The notes under the pieces are model-generated. The model made no database searches. It was not told where the DNA came from and worked only from the letters and a program-made list of their open reading frames with translations. A DNA stretch of 27,770 nt, taken from assembly GCA_902489475.1 (NCBI GenBank), contig CABUAH010000016.1, forward strand, positions 1 through 27,770, read 5' to 3'. Shown here in pieces: positions 7,560 to 14,690 of this stretch. Position 1 is the first letter of the stretch, and the number at the start of each line of letters is the position of its first letter. This DNA is from an uncultured Oscillospiraceae bacterium (GTDB lineage: Bacteria > Bacillota > Clostridia > Oscillospirales > Ruminococcaceae). A program made the position numbers and the translations under genes.

Positions 7560-8351
7560 ATGAAAAAAATAATAGCAGTTCTTTTAGCAGCATTATGTGC
7601 GTTTTCGTTTAGTGCTTGTGACAATGAGAACAGCAGTTCGGAAAACAGTACAACAGAAGCTGCTGCAACCACCACAACTGAAGCGCAGGCTGAAGAAACT
7701 ACAGAGGAAACAACAGAAGGGGCTACTGAAGAAAGTACAAAGGCTCCGTCAGGCGCAGAAGATATTTCAGGAGCTGACGCTTCTAAAACTTCAAAGGAAG
7801 ATCCTATTGCTCTCGGCGATTGGGCTGCAATTGCAACATATGCAGTAGAGGACGAGGTATATCATAATGTAAACGTAAGGTTGACAAAGGTTACCACAAC
7901 GTCAGAGGACGAAGATTATGTCAATGAAGCACTTGAGCTTAATAACAAATGCAGCTCTGATTACGGTCAGATAAAGGTTGCCGATCTTAAGCTTCCTTCT
8001 GACTGCGAGGTTTGTATACTTGATTACGAGGTAAATATTCCTGCTGATTTTCCTGTCGGAAAATTAGGCACTGTAGCATCTCCAAACTTCAGCTTCTCTA
8101 TATCCAATATGAAGGGCGGCGGAATTCCGAATGCCGACGGAACTGCAACATATATAGGTCTAACCTCTGTTCGCAGTCTTAAGACTGAAAAGGATTCAAA
8201 ATATGAGCCGGGAAATACATATTCATGCCGCTGCTATTTTGCAATGGTGAAGGGATACGAGGATTTCGTTATTTCGACTCGAGCTTATCCGGAAGGAACT
8301 AAAGACGTTTATGAAGCGGAATCTTACGATGTATATTTTGCAAAAAAATAA
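7560..8351 (+). CDS. Secreted lipoprotein of unknown function
   Basis: A 263-residue lipoprotein. A lipoprotein signal peptide (MKKIIAVLLAALCAFSFSAC) ends in a lipobox whose Cys20 would be lipidated, placing the protein on the outer face of the membrane. Residues 23-80 are a Ser/Thr/Glu-rich low-complexity linker with repeated TTE units. The C-terminal part (about 81-263) is a globular, beta-rich domain that I do not recognise; it begins with PIALGDWAAIATYAVEDEVY and contains several paired Cys and aromatic residues. The RBS is GGAGG and the promoter is near-consensus. It is divergent from the XRE gene that probably controls it. A DUF4352-like immunoglobulin fold is conceivable but not shown. 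Confidence 0.82.
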   Translation: MKKIIAVLLAALCAFSFSACDNENSSSENSTTEAAATTTTEAQAEETTEETTEGATEESTKAPSGAEDISGADASKTSKEDPIALGDWAAIATYAVEDEVYHNVNVRLTKVTTTSEDEDYVNEALELNNKCSSDYGQIKVADLKLPSDCEVCILDYEVNIPADFPVGKLGTVASPNFSFSISNMKGGGIPNADGTATYIGLTSVRSLKTEKDSKYEPGNTYSCRCYFAMVKGYEDFVISTRAYPEGTKDVYEAESYDVYFAKK

Positions 8352-8374
8352 ATTTTCATACGGTAATCTGTAAC

Positions 8375-8408
8375 ACCGCCGCAGGCATTTTGCCTGCGGC
8401 GGTTTTTA
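8375..8408 (+). terminator. Intrinsic terminator after the lipoprotein gene
   Basis: A perfect 12-bp GC-rich helix, ACCGCCGCAGGC with GCCTGCGGCGGT, with a 5-nt loop and a following T-run. Confidence 0.9.
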
Positions 8409-8511
8409 TAGCTGCCGTTTTTATTTTTACAAACAGCATTTTATCTAATTTTCAGTACGTTCTTTTGTGCAATATTTTTTGTTTTCCGGAGTAGATTTTT
8501 ACTGTAATATA

Positions 8512-8541
8512 TGGTAAAATAAAAATGTTAAACTAAAACAT
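8512..8541 (+). promoter_or_regulatory. Candidate promoter and dyad upstream of fucI
   Basis: An extended -10 (TGGTAAAAT, 8512-8520) with only a poor -35 (TAGATT, 8492-8497, 17-nt spacer). A small dyad, ATGTT (8525-8529) and AACAT (8537-8541), follows in the expected initiation region and could be an operator. No local fucose regulator gene is present. Confidence 0.4.
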
Positions 8542-8568
8542 AAATTTATATCACAAGGAGGATATATT

Positions 8569-10374
8569 ATGGCAAATAAGAAACTTATAGGCGGATATCC
8601 TGTAATCGGAATCCGTCCGGTAATCGACGGAAGAAGAGGTCCGATGAAGCTTCGTGAAAGCTTGGAGGATCAGACAATGGCGCTCGCAAAAGCTGCTAAA
8701 AAGCTTTTTGAAGAGAATTTGTGCTATTCGGACGGCGAGCCGGTAAAGGTTATAATTTCTGATACTACTATCGGAAGAGTTCCGGAATCTGCCGCTTGTG
8801 CGGAAAAATTTAAAAAGGCAGGAGTGGATATTACGCTTACAGTAACTCCTTGCTGGTGCTACGGCTCGGAAACTATGGATATGGATCCAATGACTATAAA
8901 GGGCGTATGGGGCTTTAACGGAACCGAAAGACCGGGAGCGGTTTATTTGGCATCTGTTTTGGCAACTCATGCACAAAAGGGACTTCCTGCATTTGGAATT
9001 TACGGTCATGAGGTTCAGGACGTCGATGATGTTGAAACTATTCCTGACGATGTAAAGGAAAAGCTTCTTCGATTCGGACGTGCCTCAGTTGCAGCTGCTA
9101 CCATGAGAGGAAAGAGCTATCTTCAGATAGGTTCTATGTGTATGGGTATCGGAGGCTCGATAATTGATCAGGCGTTCATGGAAGAATATCTCGGTATGAG
9201 AGTTGAGTCTGTAGATGAGGTTGAGATTCTTCGCCGAATGGAAGAGGGAATCTATGACCACGAAGAATATGAGAGAGCGCTTGCTTGGACAAAGGAGCAT
9301 TGTAAAGAAGGACGTGACGACAACCCTGATTTCGTTAAATTCAGCCGTGAGGAAAAGGATAAGCAGTGGGAATTTACAATCAAGATGTACTGTATTATCA
9401 AGGATCTTATAAGAGGAAATGATAAGCTTCCTGAAGGCTTTGAAGAAGAAATGGCAGGTCATAATGCAATAGCGGCAGGTTTCCAGGGACAAAGACAGTG
9501 GACGGATCACTGGCCGAACTGTGATTATCCTGAAGCGATTTTGAATTCATCATTTGACTTTGAGGGCAAGAAAGAGCCTATCACGTTTGCAACTGAAAAC
9601 GATGTTTTGAATGGATTGGGAATGCTGTTTATGAAGCTTTTGACCAACCGTGCGCAGATTTTTGCTGACGTGCGCACATATTGGAGCCCTGAGGCTACAA
9701 AGAGAGTTACAGGATATGACCTTGAGGGTAAAGCAAAGGAAAACGGTGGCATTATTCACCTTCTTAATTCAGGCGCAGCTTGTCTTGACGCTTGCGGAGA
9801 GTGTCGTGATGAGGACGGAAACGCTGTTATGAAGCAGTGGTGGGATGTAACTGATGAGGACATCAAAAAGATGACCGACGCTACTGTTTGGTGTGAGGCA
9901 GGTTTTGACAACTTCCGTGGAGGTGGATTCTCATCTCACTTTACAACAAGAGCGGAGATGCCTGCAACTATGATAAGACTTAATCTTGTTAAGGGCTTAG
10001 GACCTGTGCTTCAGATCGCTGAGGGCTGGACAGTTAAGCTTCCTGATGAGGTTTCGGATACTCTTATGGAAAGAACGAACCCAACTTGGCCGTGCACATG
10101 GTTTACTCCTCGCACAACCGGAGAGGGTGCGTTTAAGTCGGCATATGACGTTATGAACAACTGGGGCGCAAATCACGGAGCTATAAGCTACGGACATATC
10201 GGCGCTGATCTTATCACGCTCTGTTCAATTTTGAGAATCCCTGTTTGTATGCACAATGTACCTGAGGATAAGATTTTCCGTCCTGCTGCATGGAATGCAT
10301 TCGGCATGGATAAGGAAGGACAGGACTACAGAGCTTGTGCAGCATACGGACCTATGTACAAAAATATCAGATAA
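8569..10374 (+). CDS. fucI: L-fucose isomerase
   Basis: Converts L-fucose to L-fuculose in the cytoplasm with Mn2+; the family also accepts D-arabinose. The 601-residue protein is full length for the family (E. coli about 591). It shows family hallmarks throughout: IGIRPVIDGRRGP near 14-25, TPCWCYGSETM near 93-103, and GFQGQRQWTDHWPN at 304-317. The acid-base pair is conserved as Glu343 (FATENDVLNG) and Asp367 (FADVRTYWSP), with the same 24-residue spacing as E337/D361 of E. coli. The C-terminal part keeps GLGPVLQIAEGW and WGANHGAISYGHIGAD. The RBS AAGGAGG lies 9 nt before the ATG. It opens the fucose cluster, and a repeat block starts at its stop codon. Confidence 0.98.
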   Translation: MANKKLIGGYPVIGIRPVIDGRRGPMKLRESLEDQTMALAKAAKKLFEENLCYSDGEPVKVIISDTTIGRVPESAACAEKFKKAGVDITLTVTPCWCYGSETMDMDPMTIKGVWGFNGTERPGAVYLASVLATHAQKGLPAFGIYGHEVQDVDDVETIPDDVKEKLLRFGRASVAAATMRGKSYLQIGSMCMGIGGSIIDQAFMEEYLGMRVESVDEVEILRRMEEGIYDHEEYERALAWTKEHCKEGRDDNPDFVKFSREEKDKQWEFTIKMYCIIKDLIRGNDKLPEGFEEEMAGHNAIAAGFQGQRQWTDHWPNCDYPEAILNSSFDFEGKKEPITFATENDVLNGLGMLFMKLLTNRAQIFADVRTYWSPEATKRVTGYDLEGKAKENGGIIHLLNSGAACLDACGECRDEDGNAVMKQWWDVTDEDIKKMTDATVWCEAGFDNFRGGGFSSHFTTRAEMPATMIRLNLVKGLGPVLQIAEGWTVKLPDEVSDTLMERTNPTWPCTWFTPRTTGEGAFKSAYDVMNNWGANHGAISYGHIGADLITLCSILRIPVCMHNVPEDKIFRPAAWNAFGMDKEGQDYRACAAYGPMYKNIR

Positions 10375-10485
10375 TTCGGAATTAATATAATTGACAATTG
10401 ACAACGGAAAATGGACAATGTTTAATTCGTAATTAATTTAGAATTAATGTATGTGAAAGACTATCTTTGATCAACGGAGAGTGGC
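10375..10485 (+). repeat. AT-rich modular repeat block, truncated copy 1
   Basis: The block holds an AATTCGGAATT-type module at its start, an ATTGACAATTGACAA module near 10391, an AATTCGTAATTAATT module, and a roughly 40-nt unit (about 10447-10485: TGTATGTGAAAGACTATC, then TTTGATCAACGGAGAGTGGC). The same unit recurs near 12412 and 27095 with only a few differences. In this copy the unit runs directly into the start codon of the next gene and the downstream long hairpin is absent. Confidence 0.75.
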
Positions 10486-10863
10486 ATGAAAGCTGATAGC
10501 GAAAATCCTCATAAGCCTACAATACCTGATTATTCCGATATTTTAGGAAGAGAGGCAAAGGGCATTATCGACAGACCTCTCGGCAGTCGGCATCCAAGAC
10601 ATCCCGATATGGTATATCCGATCAATTACGGGTATGTAAGCGGTGTTATCGGCGGCGACGGTGCAGAGCAGGATGTATATATTCTCGGAGAAGATAAGCC
10701 TATTGAAACATTTTCCGGCAGAGTTATAGCCGTCTATCACAGATTTAACGATGTCGAGGATAAGTGGATAGTTACCAAGGACGGCAAAAATTTTTCCTAT
10801 GAAGAAATACTTAAATCTATAGAATTTCAGGAAAGATTTTTTGACGGTAAGCTGTATAGATAA
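10486..10863 (+). CDS. Small inorganic-pyrophosphatase-like protein
   Basis: A 125-residue protein. The core from about residue 19 matches the short pyrophosphatase-like proteins of Clostridia: DRPLGSRHPRHPD at 29-41, YPINYGYVSG at 44-53, and DGAEQDVYILG at 58-68, which stands where classical enzymes have DGDPxDV. It is well below the usual 170-180 residues of family I enzymes, so activity is likely but not certain. Residues 1-18 are an unusual extension. No ATG, GTG or TTG lies in frame between it and the conserved core, so translation must begin inside the repeat unit, which supplies GGAG and the ATG. It lies between fucI and the sugar kinase. Its link to fucose use may be only positional. 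Confidence 0.8.
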   Translation: MKADSENPHKPTIPDYSDILGREAKGIIDRPLGSRHPRHPDMVYPINYGYVSGVIGGDGAEQDVYILGEDKPIETFSGRVIAVYHRFNDVEDKWIVTKDGKNFSYEEILKSIEFQERFFDGKLYR

Positions 10864-10902
10864 ATAAGCAATCTGAAAGGATTTTTGAACGGAGATGATA
10901 TA

Positions 10903-12369
10903 TTGACCAAAAAAGTTTTAGCTATAGATTTCGGAGCGTCCTCAGGGCGTGCTATAGTCGGCATATTTGACGGCGAGAGAGTTTCGCTTGAGGAGATACA
11001 CCGCTTTTCAAACGATCCTGTTATATTGGGCGGTACTATGTATTGGGATGTGCTTAGATTATTTCACGAGATAAAGCAAAGCCTTATAAAAGCAAAGCCG
11101 TATGACGTGGAAAGTGTGGCGATAGATACATGGGGTGTTGATTTCGGACTGATCGATAAGGACGGAAGACTTATCGACAACCCTGTGCATTACCGTGATG
11201 CACGCACCAACGGAATGCTTGATGAAGCGTTTAAACTTATTCCAAAGGACAATTTTTATAATGCAACGGGCAACCAGTTTATGGAGATAAACACAGCCTT
11301 TCAGCTTTTGTCGCTTGTAAAAAACCGTCCTGAGCTTTTGGAGCGTGCGGATAAAATGCTTTTGATGCCCGATTTGTTTTCATACTTTTTAACAGGTGAG
11401 AAAAAGGCGGAGCGATCTATTGCATCTACCACGCAGCTTTTTGACCAAAATACAAAAGACTGGTCAAGGGAAACGGTTAAGGCGCTTGGGATCAACGAGG
11501 AAATTTTGCCAGAGATCACCGAGAGCGGTAGCGTAATAGGAACGCTTTCAAAGGAGCTGTGCGAGGAGCTTGACATAAAGCCTATTAAAGTCATTGCCGT
11601 ATGCGGACATGATACACAGTCGGCTTTGGTTGCTGCTCCGGCTAAGGAAAAAGACTTTGCTTTTCTTTCAAGCGGAACATGGTCGCTGCTTGGTACCGAG
11701 CTTGATGAGCCGATAATAAATGACAGATCGCTTGCATTAAATGTTACAAATGAGCAGGGGTATGCCGGTAAAACCTCGTTTTTGAAGAATATAATTGGCT
11801 TGTGGCTTATTCAGGAAAGCCGCCGTCAATGGATTAGAGAGGGCAGAGAGTACAGCTTTATGGAGCTTGAAACACTGGCAAAGGAAGCTGAGCCTTTTAA
11901 ATGCTTTATTGATCCGGATGCTCCTGAGTTTACCCCTTCGGGAAATATTCCTAAAAGAATAAGAGAGTACTGCGAGAAATCCGGTCAGTATGTTCCTCAG
12001 ACGGTAGGCGAAATTATGCGCTGCATTTATGAAAGCCTTGCGCTTAAGTACAAGGCGGCAATCAGCGAGCTTGAGGAATGCACAGGCAAAAAGTTTGAAA
12101 CGCTTTATATGATTGGCGGAGGAACTAAGGATAAATTCTTGTCTGCACTTACAGCTAACTCCTGCGGTATAACTGTTTCAAGCGGTCCTGTTGAAGCGAC
12201 AGCAATGGGAAATGTTTTGATCCAGCTTATGGCACAGGGAGAGGTTCGTGACTTATCCCATGCCAGAGAAATAGTGCGGGCAAGCGAGAAGATTTCCTAT
12301 TTTGAGCCTGAGAACACAGACGAATGGGAAAGGGCGTATGAAAAATACATCGCAGTTATTGATAATTGA
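10903..12369 (+). CDS. FGGY-family sugar kinase, rhamnulokinase type, probably acting as L-fuculokinase
   Basis: A 488-residue kinase of the RhaB group. It has an N-terminal ATP-binding motif (AIDFGASSGRAI), DTWGVDFGLID, the catalytic CGHDTQSALVA with Asp237 in this numbering (the same position as in E. coli RhaB), the SSGTWSLLGTE loop and a C-terminal MIGGGTKD. The start is TTG at 10903, 8 nt after GGAG. An upstream TTG at 10885 would put that RBS inside the gene. Sequence alone says rhamnulokinase. The context of fucI, fucU and fucA without any rhamnose gene says L-fuculose is the likely substrate, giving L-fuculose-1-phosphate. The last codons and TGA stop fall in a repeat module (GATAATTGACAATGG), so the extreme C-terminus may have been rewritten by its insertion. 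Confidence 0.92.
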   Translation: MTKKVLAIDFGASSGRAIVGIFDGERVSLEEIHRFSNDPVILGGTMYWDVLRLFHEIKQSLIKAKPYDVESVAIDTWGVDFGLIDKDGRLIDNPVHYRDARTNGMLDEAFKLIPKDNFYNATGNQFMEINTAFQLLSLVKNRPELLERADKMLLMPDLFSYFLTGEKKAERSIASTTQLFDQNTKDWSRETVKALGINEEILPEITESGSVIGTLSKELCEELDIKPIKVIAVCGHDTQSALVAAPAKEKDFAFLSSGTWSLLGTELDEPIINDRSLALNVTNEQGYAGKTSFLKNIIGLWLIQESRRQWIREGREYSFMELETLAKEAEPFKCFIDPDAPEFTPSGNIPKRIREYCEKSGQYVPQTVGEIMRCIYESLALKYKAAISELEECTGKKFETLYMIGGGTKDKFLSALTANSCGITVSSGPVEATAMGNVLIQLMAQGEVRDLSHAREIVRASEKISYFEPENTDEWERAYEKYIAVIDN

Positions 12370-12765
12370 CAATGGAAAATGGTCAATTAAATTCTGAATG
12401 CGGAATTATTGTATGACAAAAGACTAACTTTGATTAACGGAGAGTGACATGAAAGCAGGTAGTATTAGAACTAACGAACCGGCAATCAAGTAGTTCAGCG
12501 AAGCTCGCTTAATATTAATACTTTTCAAAAAATCAAAATTGTCCTTTTCACAATCTCCAAAAACAGAGGGCAAGGGGATGAGGTGTTGGAAAAGGATTTG
12601 GAAAGGGAAAACCAAGGAGAAGGGGAAGTCCCTCTGGTTTTGGTGGGTTTTATTATCCTGCCCCTTCTCCTAGGTTTGCCCTTTGCAAGAAGCTAGACTA
12701 ATTCGAAATTGCAATTGATAATGGAAAACGTTTAATTCCGCATTCTAAATTAATTAAGAAGGGAC
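12367..12765 (+). repeat. Modular repeat element, full copy 2, with long hairpin
   Basis: Nearly 400 nt without a plausible gene. It starts at the kinase stop codon with an ATTGACAATGGAAAATG module. The shared unit of about 40 nt (near 12412-12449) follows, then a short frame MKAGSIRTNEPAIK with stop (12450-12494). Next comes a long hairpin: GAAAGGG, AAACC and AGGAGAAGGGG (12601-12625) pair with CCCCTTCTCCT, GGTTT and CCCTTTGC (12661-12686), with single mismatches between blocks. The element ends with ATTGATAATGGAAAACG and an inverted AATTCCGCATTC module. The same layout recurs at 27047-27472. Confidence 0.75.
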
Positions 12766-12776
12766 TGAAAAAATAA

Positions 12777-13211
12777 ATGCTTAAAAATATACCTGCGATT
12801 CTGTCGCCTGAGCTTTTGAAAACGCTTTGCGAAATGGGACACTCGGATAGAATCGTTATTGCGGACGGAAACTTCCCTTGTGAAAGCATGGGTAAAAACG
12901 CAAAGGTGATCCGATGCGACGGTCACGGTGTGCCTGAGCTTTTGGATGCAATACTCACACTGTTTCCGCTCGACACTTATGTTGAAAAGCCTGTAAATCT
13001 TATGCAGGTAATGCCGGGGGACAATGCCGAAACTCCTATTTGGGAGGAGTACAAGGCGATAGTTGCAAAGCATGACGAGCGGGGGGCGGATGCAATCGGA
13101 GAAATCGAGCGTTTTGCTTTTTATGAGGAAGCTAAGAAAGCATATGCCATTATTGCTACAGGCGAAAAGGCGATTTATGCAAATATAATGCTGCAAAAGG
13201 GAGTTGTGTAA
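12777..13211 (+). CDS. fucU: L-fucose mutarotase, RbsD/FucU family
   Basis: A 144-residue cytoplasmic protein that interconverts alpha- and beta-L-fucose, so that transported sugar reaches the isomerase in the right anomer. Family signs are EMGHSDRIVIADGNFP at 19-34, with catalytic His22 and the following acidic and aromatic residues, and the terminal Tyr/Asn pair (KAIYANIML). Its length matches E. coli FucU (about 140). The RBS is weak: AAGGGA about 12 nt before the ATG. A roughly 400-nt repeat element separates it from the kinase gene, so it may be translated and transcribed less efficiently than its neighbours. The next repeat module begins at its stop codon. Confidence 0.93.
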   Translation: MLKNIPAILSPELLKTLCEMGHSDRIVIADGNFPCESMGKNAKVIRCDGHGVPELLDAILTLFPLDTYVEKPVNLMQVMPGDNAETPIWEEYKAIVAKHDERGADAIGEIERFAFYEEAKKAYAIIATGEKAIYANIMLQKGVV

Positions 13212-13252
13212 TTAATTCGGAAGTTGGAATTAGGAATTCGGAATTAATTTTG
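13212..13252 (+). repeat. AATTCGGAATT-type palindromic module, left flank of a gene remnant
   Basis: AT-rich block beginning right at the fucU stop codon, with repeated TAATTCGG and AGGAATTCGGAATTAATT. It matches the modules at 10375, 27047 and, inverted, at 13441. Confidence 0.6.
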
Positions 13253-13256
13253 AAAG

Positions 13257-13438
13257 AAGATAATTTATTTGCAGACAAGAATAAACATTTGCATTGCGGA
13301 TAATAAGGTTCTATATACCGGCTAGAGCTTTTACATGAAAGCGGATATATAGATAACAAAATGCTTGATAGCATTTACACAGATTGTCAGAAGATAATTA
13401 AAATTCTGGTATCAATAACGAAAACACAAAAGTATTAG
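13257..13438 (+). pseudogene. Remnant of a four-helix-bundle protein (23S rRNA intervening-sequence protein family)
   Basis: The C-terminal part reads, from 13310 to the stop at 13436-13438, YRLELLHESGYI, then KMLDSIYTDCQKIIKILVSI, then TKTQKY. This is the typical end of the small four-helix-bundle family found in rRNA intervening sequences and scattered in genomes. The preceding stretch (13257-13316) continues the family pattern in another frame (RINICIADNKVLY), so a frameshift separates the two. The N-terminal half and a start codon are missing. The remnant is bounded by AATTCGG-type modules in opposite orientation. The frame switch and decay are seen directly; the family call comes from recalled similarity. 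Confidence 0.6.
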
Positions 13439-13440
13439 GG

Positions 13441-13471
13441 TGTGAAATTCCGAATTTCGCATTACGAATTG
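13441..13471 (-). repeat. Inverted palindromic module, right flank of the gene remnant
   Basis: GTGAAATTCCGAATTTCGC and ATTACGAATT are the reverse complement of the AATTCGTAATGCG and AATTCGGAATT modules seen at 27047. The module lies directly before the fucA RBS. Confidence 0.6.
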
Positions 13472-13485
13472 ATAGGAAAGGACAG

Positions 13486-14169
13486 ATGAAAATGTACGAA
13501 GATATTAAAGAAGTAATGGTTGATATCTGCCATAAGATGTGGCAGAAGGGTTGGGTTGCTGCAAATGACGGAAACCTGACAGTTAAGGTTGGAGAGGGAA
13601 AGTACCTTGCAACTCAGACGGGTGTAAGCAAATGCTTTATCACACCCGATAAGATCGGTCTTATTGACGATGATTTTAACATTTTAGACGCTGTGGAGGG
13701 TTGGAGACCGTCAAGCGAAGTCAAAATGCATCTTCGCTGTTATCATGAGCGCCCGGATGTAGGTGCTGTACTTCATGCTCATCCTCCTGTTGCGACAGGA
13801 TTTGCGGTTGCTAACATTGCTCTTGACGAGTATTCGATGATAGAAACTGTAATCGGATTGGGTTCGATCCCTGTAACGCCTTACGGAACACCGTCTACAT
13901 ACGAAGTGCCTGATGCCATTACTCCTTATTTAAAAGAGCATGATGCGATGCTTTTGCAAAATCACGGAGCATTGACCGTAGGACCTGACGCAATCGGCGC
14001 ATATTATAAAATGGAAACACTTGAGCTTTTTGCTCAGATTTCTTTAAATGCAAAGCTGCTTGGCGGTGCGCAGGAAATTTCAAGAGAAAATATCGACAGA
14101 CTTATTGCTATGCGTCCTAAGTACGGATGCACAGGAAAGCATCCGGGATATAAAAAATATAATAAGTAA
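13486..14169 (+). CDS. fucA: L-fuculose-1-phosphate aldolase (class II aldolase)
   Basis: Cleaves L-fuculose-1-phosphate to dihydroxyacetone phosphate and L-lactaldehyde, with a zinc ion. The 227-residue protein has the zinc and catalytic residues of the family: Glu78 (RPSSEVKMH), His97 and His99 (VLHAHPP), and His160 (LLQNHGAL). The N-terminal GNLTVKVGEG loop binds the substrate phosphate in relatives. Its length fits E. coli FucA (215). The RBS AGGA lies 8 nt before the chosen ATG; a second ATG two codons on is possible. It closes the fucose cluster. A gene for reducing lactaldehyde (fucO or pduP type) is not in the window. Confidence 0.96.
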   Translation: MKMYEDIKEVMVDICHKMWQKGWVAANDGNLTVKVGEGKYLATQTGVSKCFITPDKIGLIDDDFNILDAVEGWRPSSEVKMHLRCYHERPDVGAVLHAHPPVATGFAVANIALDEYSMIETVIGLGSIPVTPYGTPSTYEVPDAITPYLKEHDAMLLQNHGALTVGPDAIGAYYKMETLELFAQISLNAKLLGGAQEISRENIDRLIAMRPKYGCTGKHPGYKKYNK

Positions 14170-14201
14170 TTTAGAGGACATTTTTCAAAGCTTTACAAAT
14201 T

Positions 14202-14227
14202 CAAGGAGACGATCTTTCGCCTCCTTT
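14202..14227 (+). repeat. 26-bp direct repeat, left copy (hairpin-forming)
   Basis: Identical over 26 bp to 14436-14461. It folds as AAGGAG/CTCCTT plus CGA/TCG around a TCTT loop. Only three T follow, so it is a weak terminator at best. Confidence 0.85.
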
Positions 14228-14404
14228 GAGCGTGTCAGCAAAGCCTGCCACGCTCCCCAGGGGACAAACGCACTCACTTCGATAGCTTAGCCTATCTCGT
14301 TCTGCGTTTTTCCCCTAGGATACCCCTTTTCGTCGAAAATCGGCTCATACCGCCGATTTCCTCTTAAGGTGTCGCTGCGTCGGCACATGTCCGCCTACGC
14401 GACA
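14228..14404. repeat. Array of four consecutive hairpins between the direct repeats
   Basis: Hairpin 1 is GAGCGTG (14228-14234) with CACGCTC (14249-14255). Hairpin 2 is long: AGGGGA and AACGCA (14259-14272) pair with TGCGTT and TTCCCCT (14303-14316), with GATAG/CTATC inside. Hairpin 3 is AAATCGG (14337-14343) with CCGATTT (14353-14359). Hairpin 4 is TGTCGC (14370-14375) with GCGACA (14399-14404). No gene is visible here. It looks like a compact REP-like intergenic insertion. Confidence 0.6.
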
Positions 14405-14435
14405 ATATTTTAAAAGTGTACTTTTCTACAGACTG

Positions 14436-14471
14436 CAAGGAGACGATCTTTCGCCTCCTTTTTGTTTATTT
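14436..14471 (+). terminator. Right copy of the 26-bp repeat, acting as intrinsic terminator
   Basis: The same hairpin as at 14202, here followed by a TTTTTGTTTATT tract. It is the probable transcription end of the fucose cluster. Confidence 0.75.
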
Positions 14472-14485
14472 TTGCGGTAAAACAA

Positions 14486-14514
14486 TTGACAAAACCGATT
14501 TCTTATATTATAAT
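14486..14514 (+). promoter_or_regulatory. Perfect consensus promoter upstream of tRNA-Thr
   Basis: TTGACA (14486-14491), a 17-nt spacer and TATAAT (14509-14514) match the sigma-A consensus exactly. This strength is typical of stable RNA genes. The tRNA begins about 170 nt downstream of the expected start point near 14521. Confidence 0.9.
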
Positions 14515-14520
14515 ATCAAT

Positions 14521-14672
14521 AATGTTCCCCTGCCCCGAATTTGAGAATGCTCCAATCCGGGGTGGCGGGTTCCATTTAGTTTTTCGGCGAGAATGTAATT
14601 CTCCACTGAAACCCTAAGGGCTAACGCCTTAATTGATTATTAAATGACGGGCTATGCCCCTTATTGAATAAT
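14521..14672 (+). ncRNA. Candidate structured RNA between the strong promoter and tRNA-Thr
   Basis: The interval has no convincing coding frame but folds well. CCCCG and CGGGG pair near 14530 and 14560. A hairpin stacks TTTCGG on GAGAAT, a GTA loop, ATTCTC and CTGAAA. A small TAAGG/CCTTA hairpin follows, and then GGGC-TAT-GCCC. The arrangement of an apical hairpin plus a 3' side hairpin recalls 6S RNA, but I cannot confirm that family. It may instead be a processed tRNA leader. Confidence 0.35.
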
Positions 14673-14690
14673 GAAGTTGAATTTTAATAT

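Noticed and set aside
12424..12615. Minus-strand open frame of 63 codons between the kinase and fucU
   Set aside because: It lies wholly inside a repeat element, has no RBS and resembles no protein family. Its openness follows from the purine/pyrimidine bias of the hairpin region.
14048..14290. Plus-strand frame overlapping the 3' end of fucA and the hairpin array
   Set aside because: It is out of frame with a well-supported gene and ends in repeat DNA. No start signal is present.
14521..14672. Firm assignment of the pre-tRNA region as 6S RNA
   Set aside because: The apical and side hairpins fit, but I found no convincing closing stem within the transcript, so only an unnamed structured RNA is reported.
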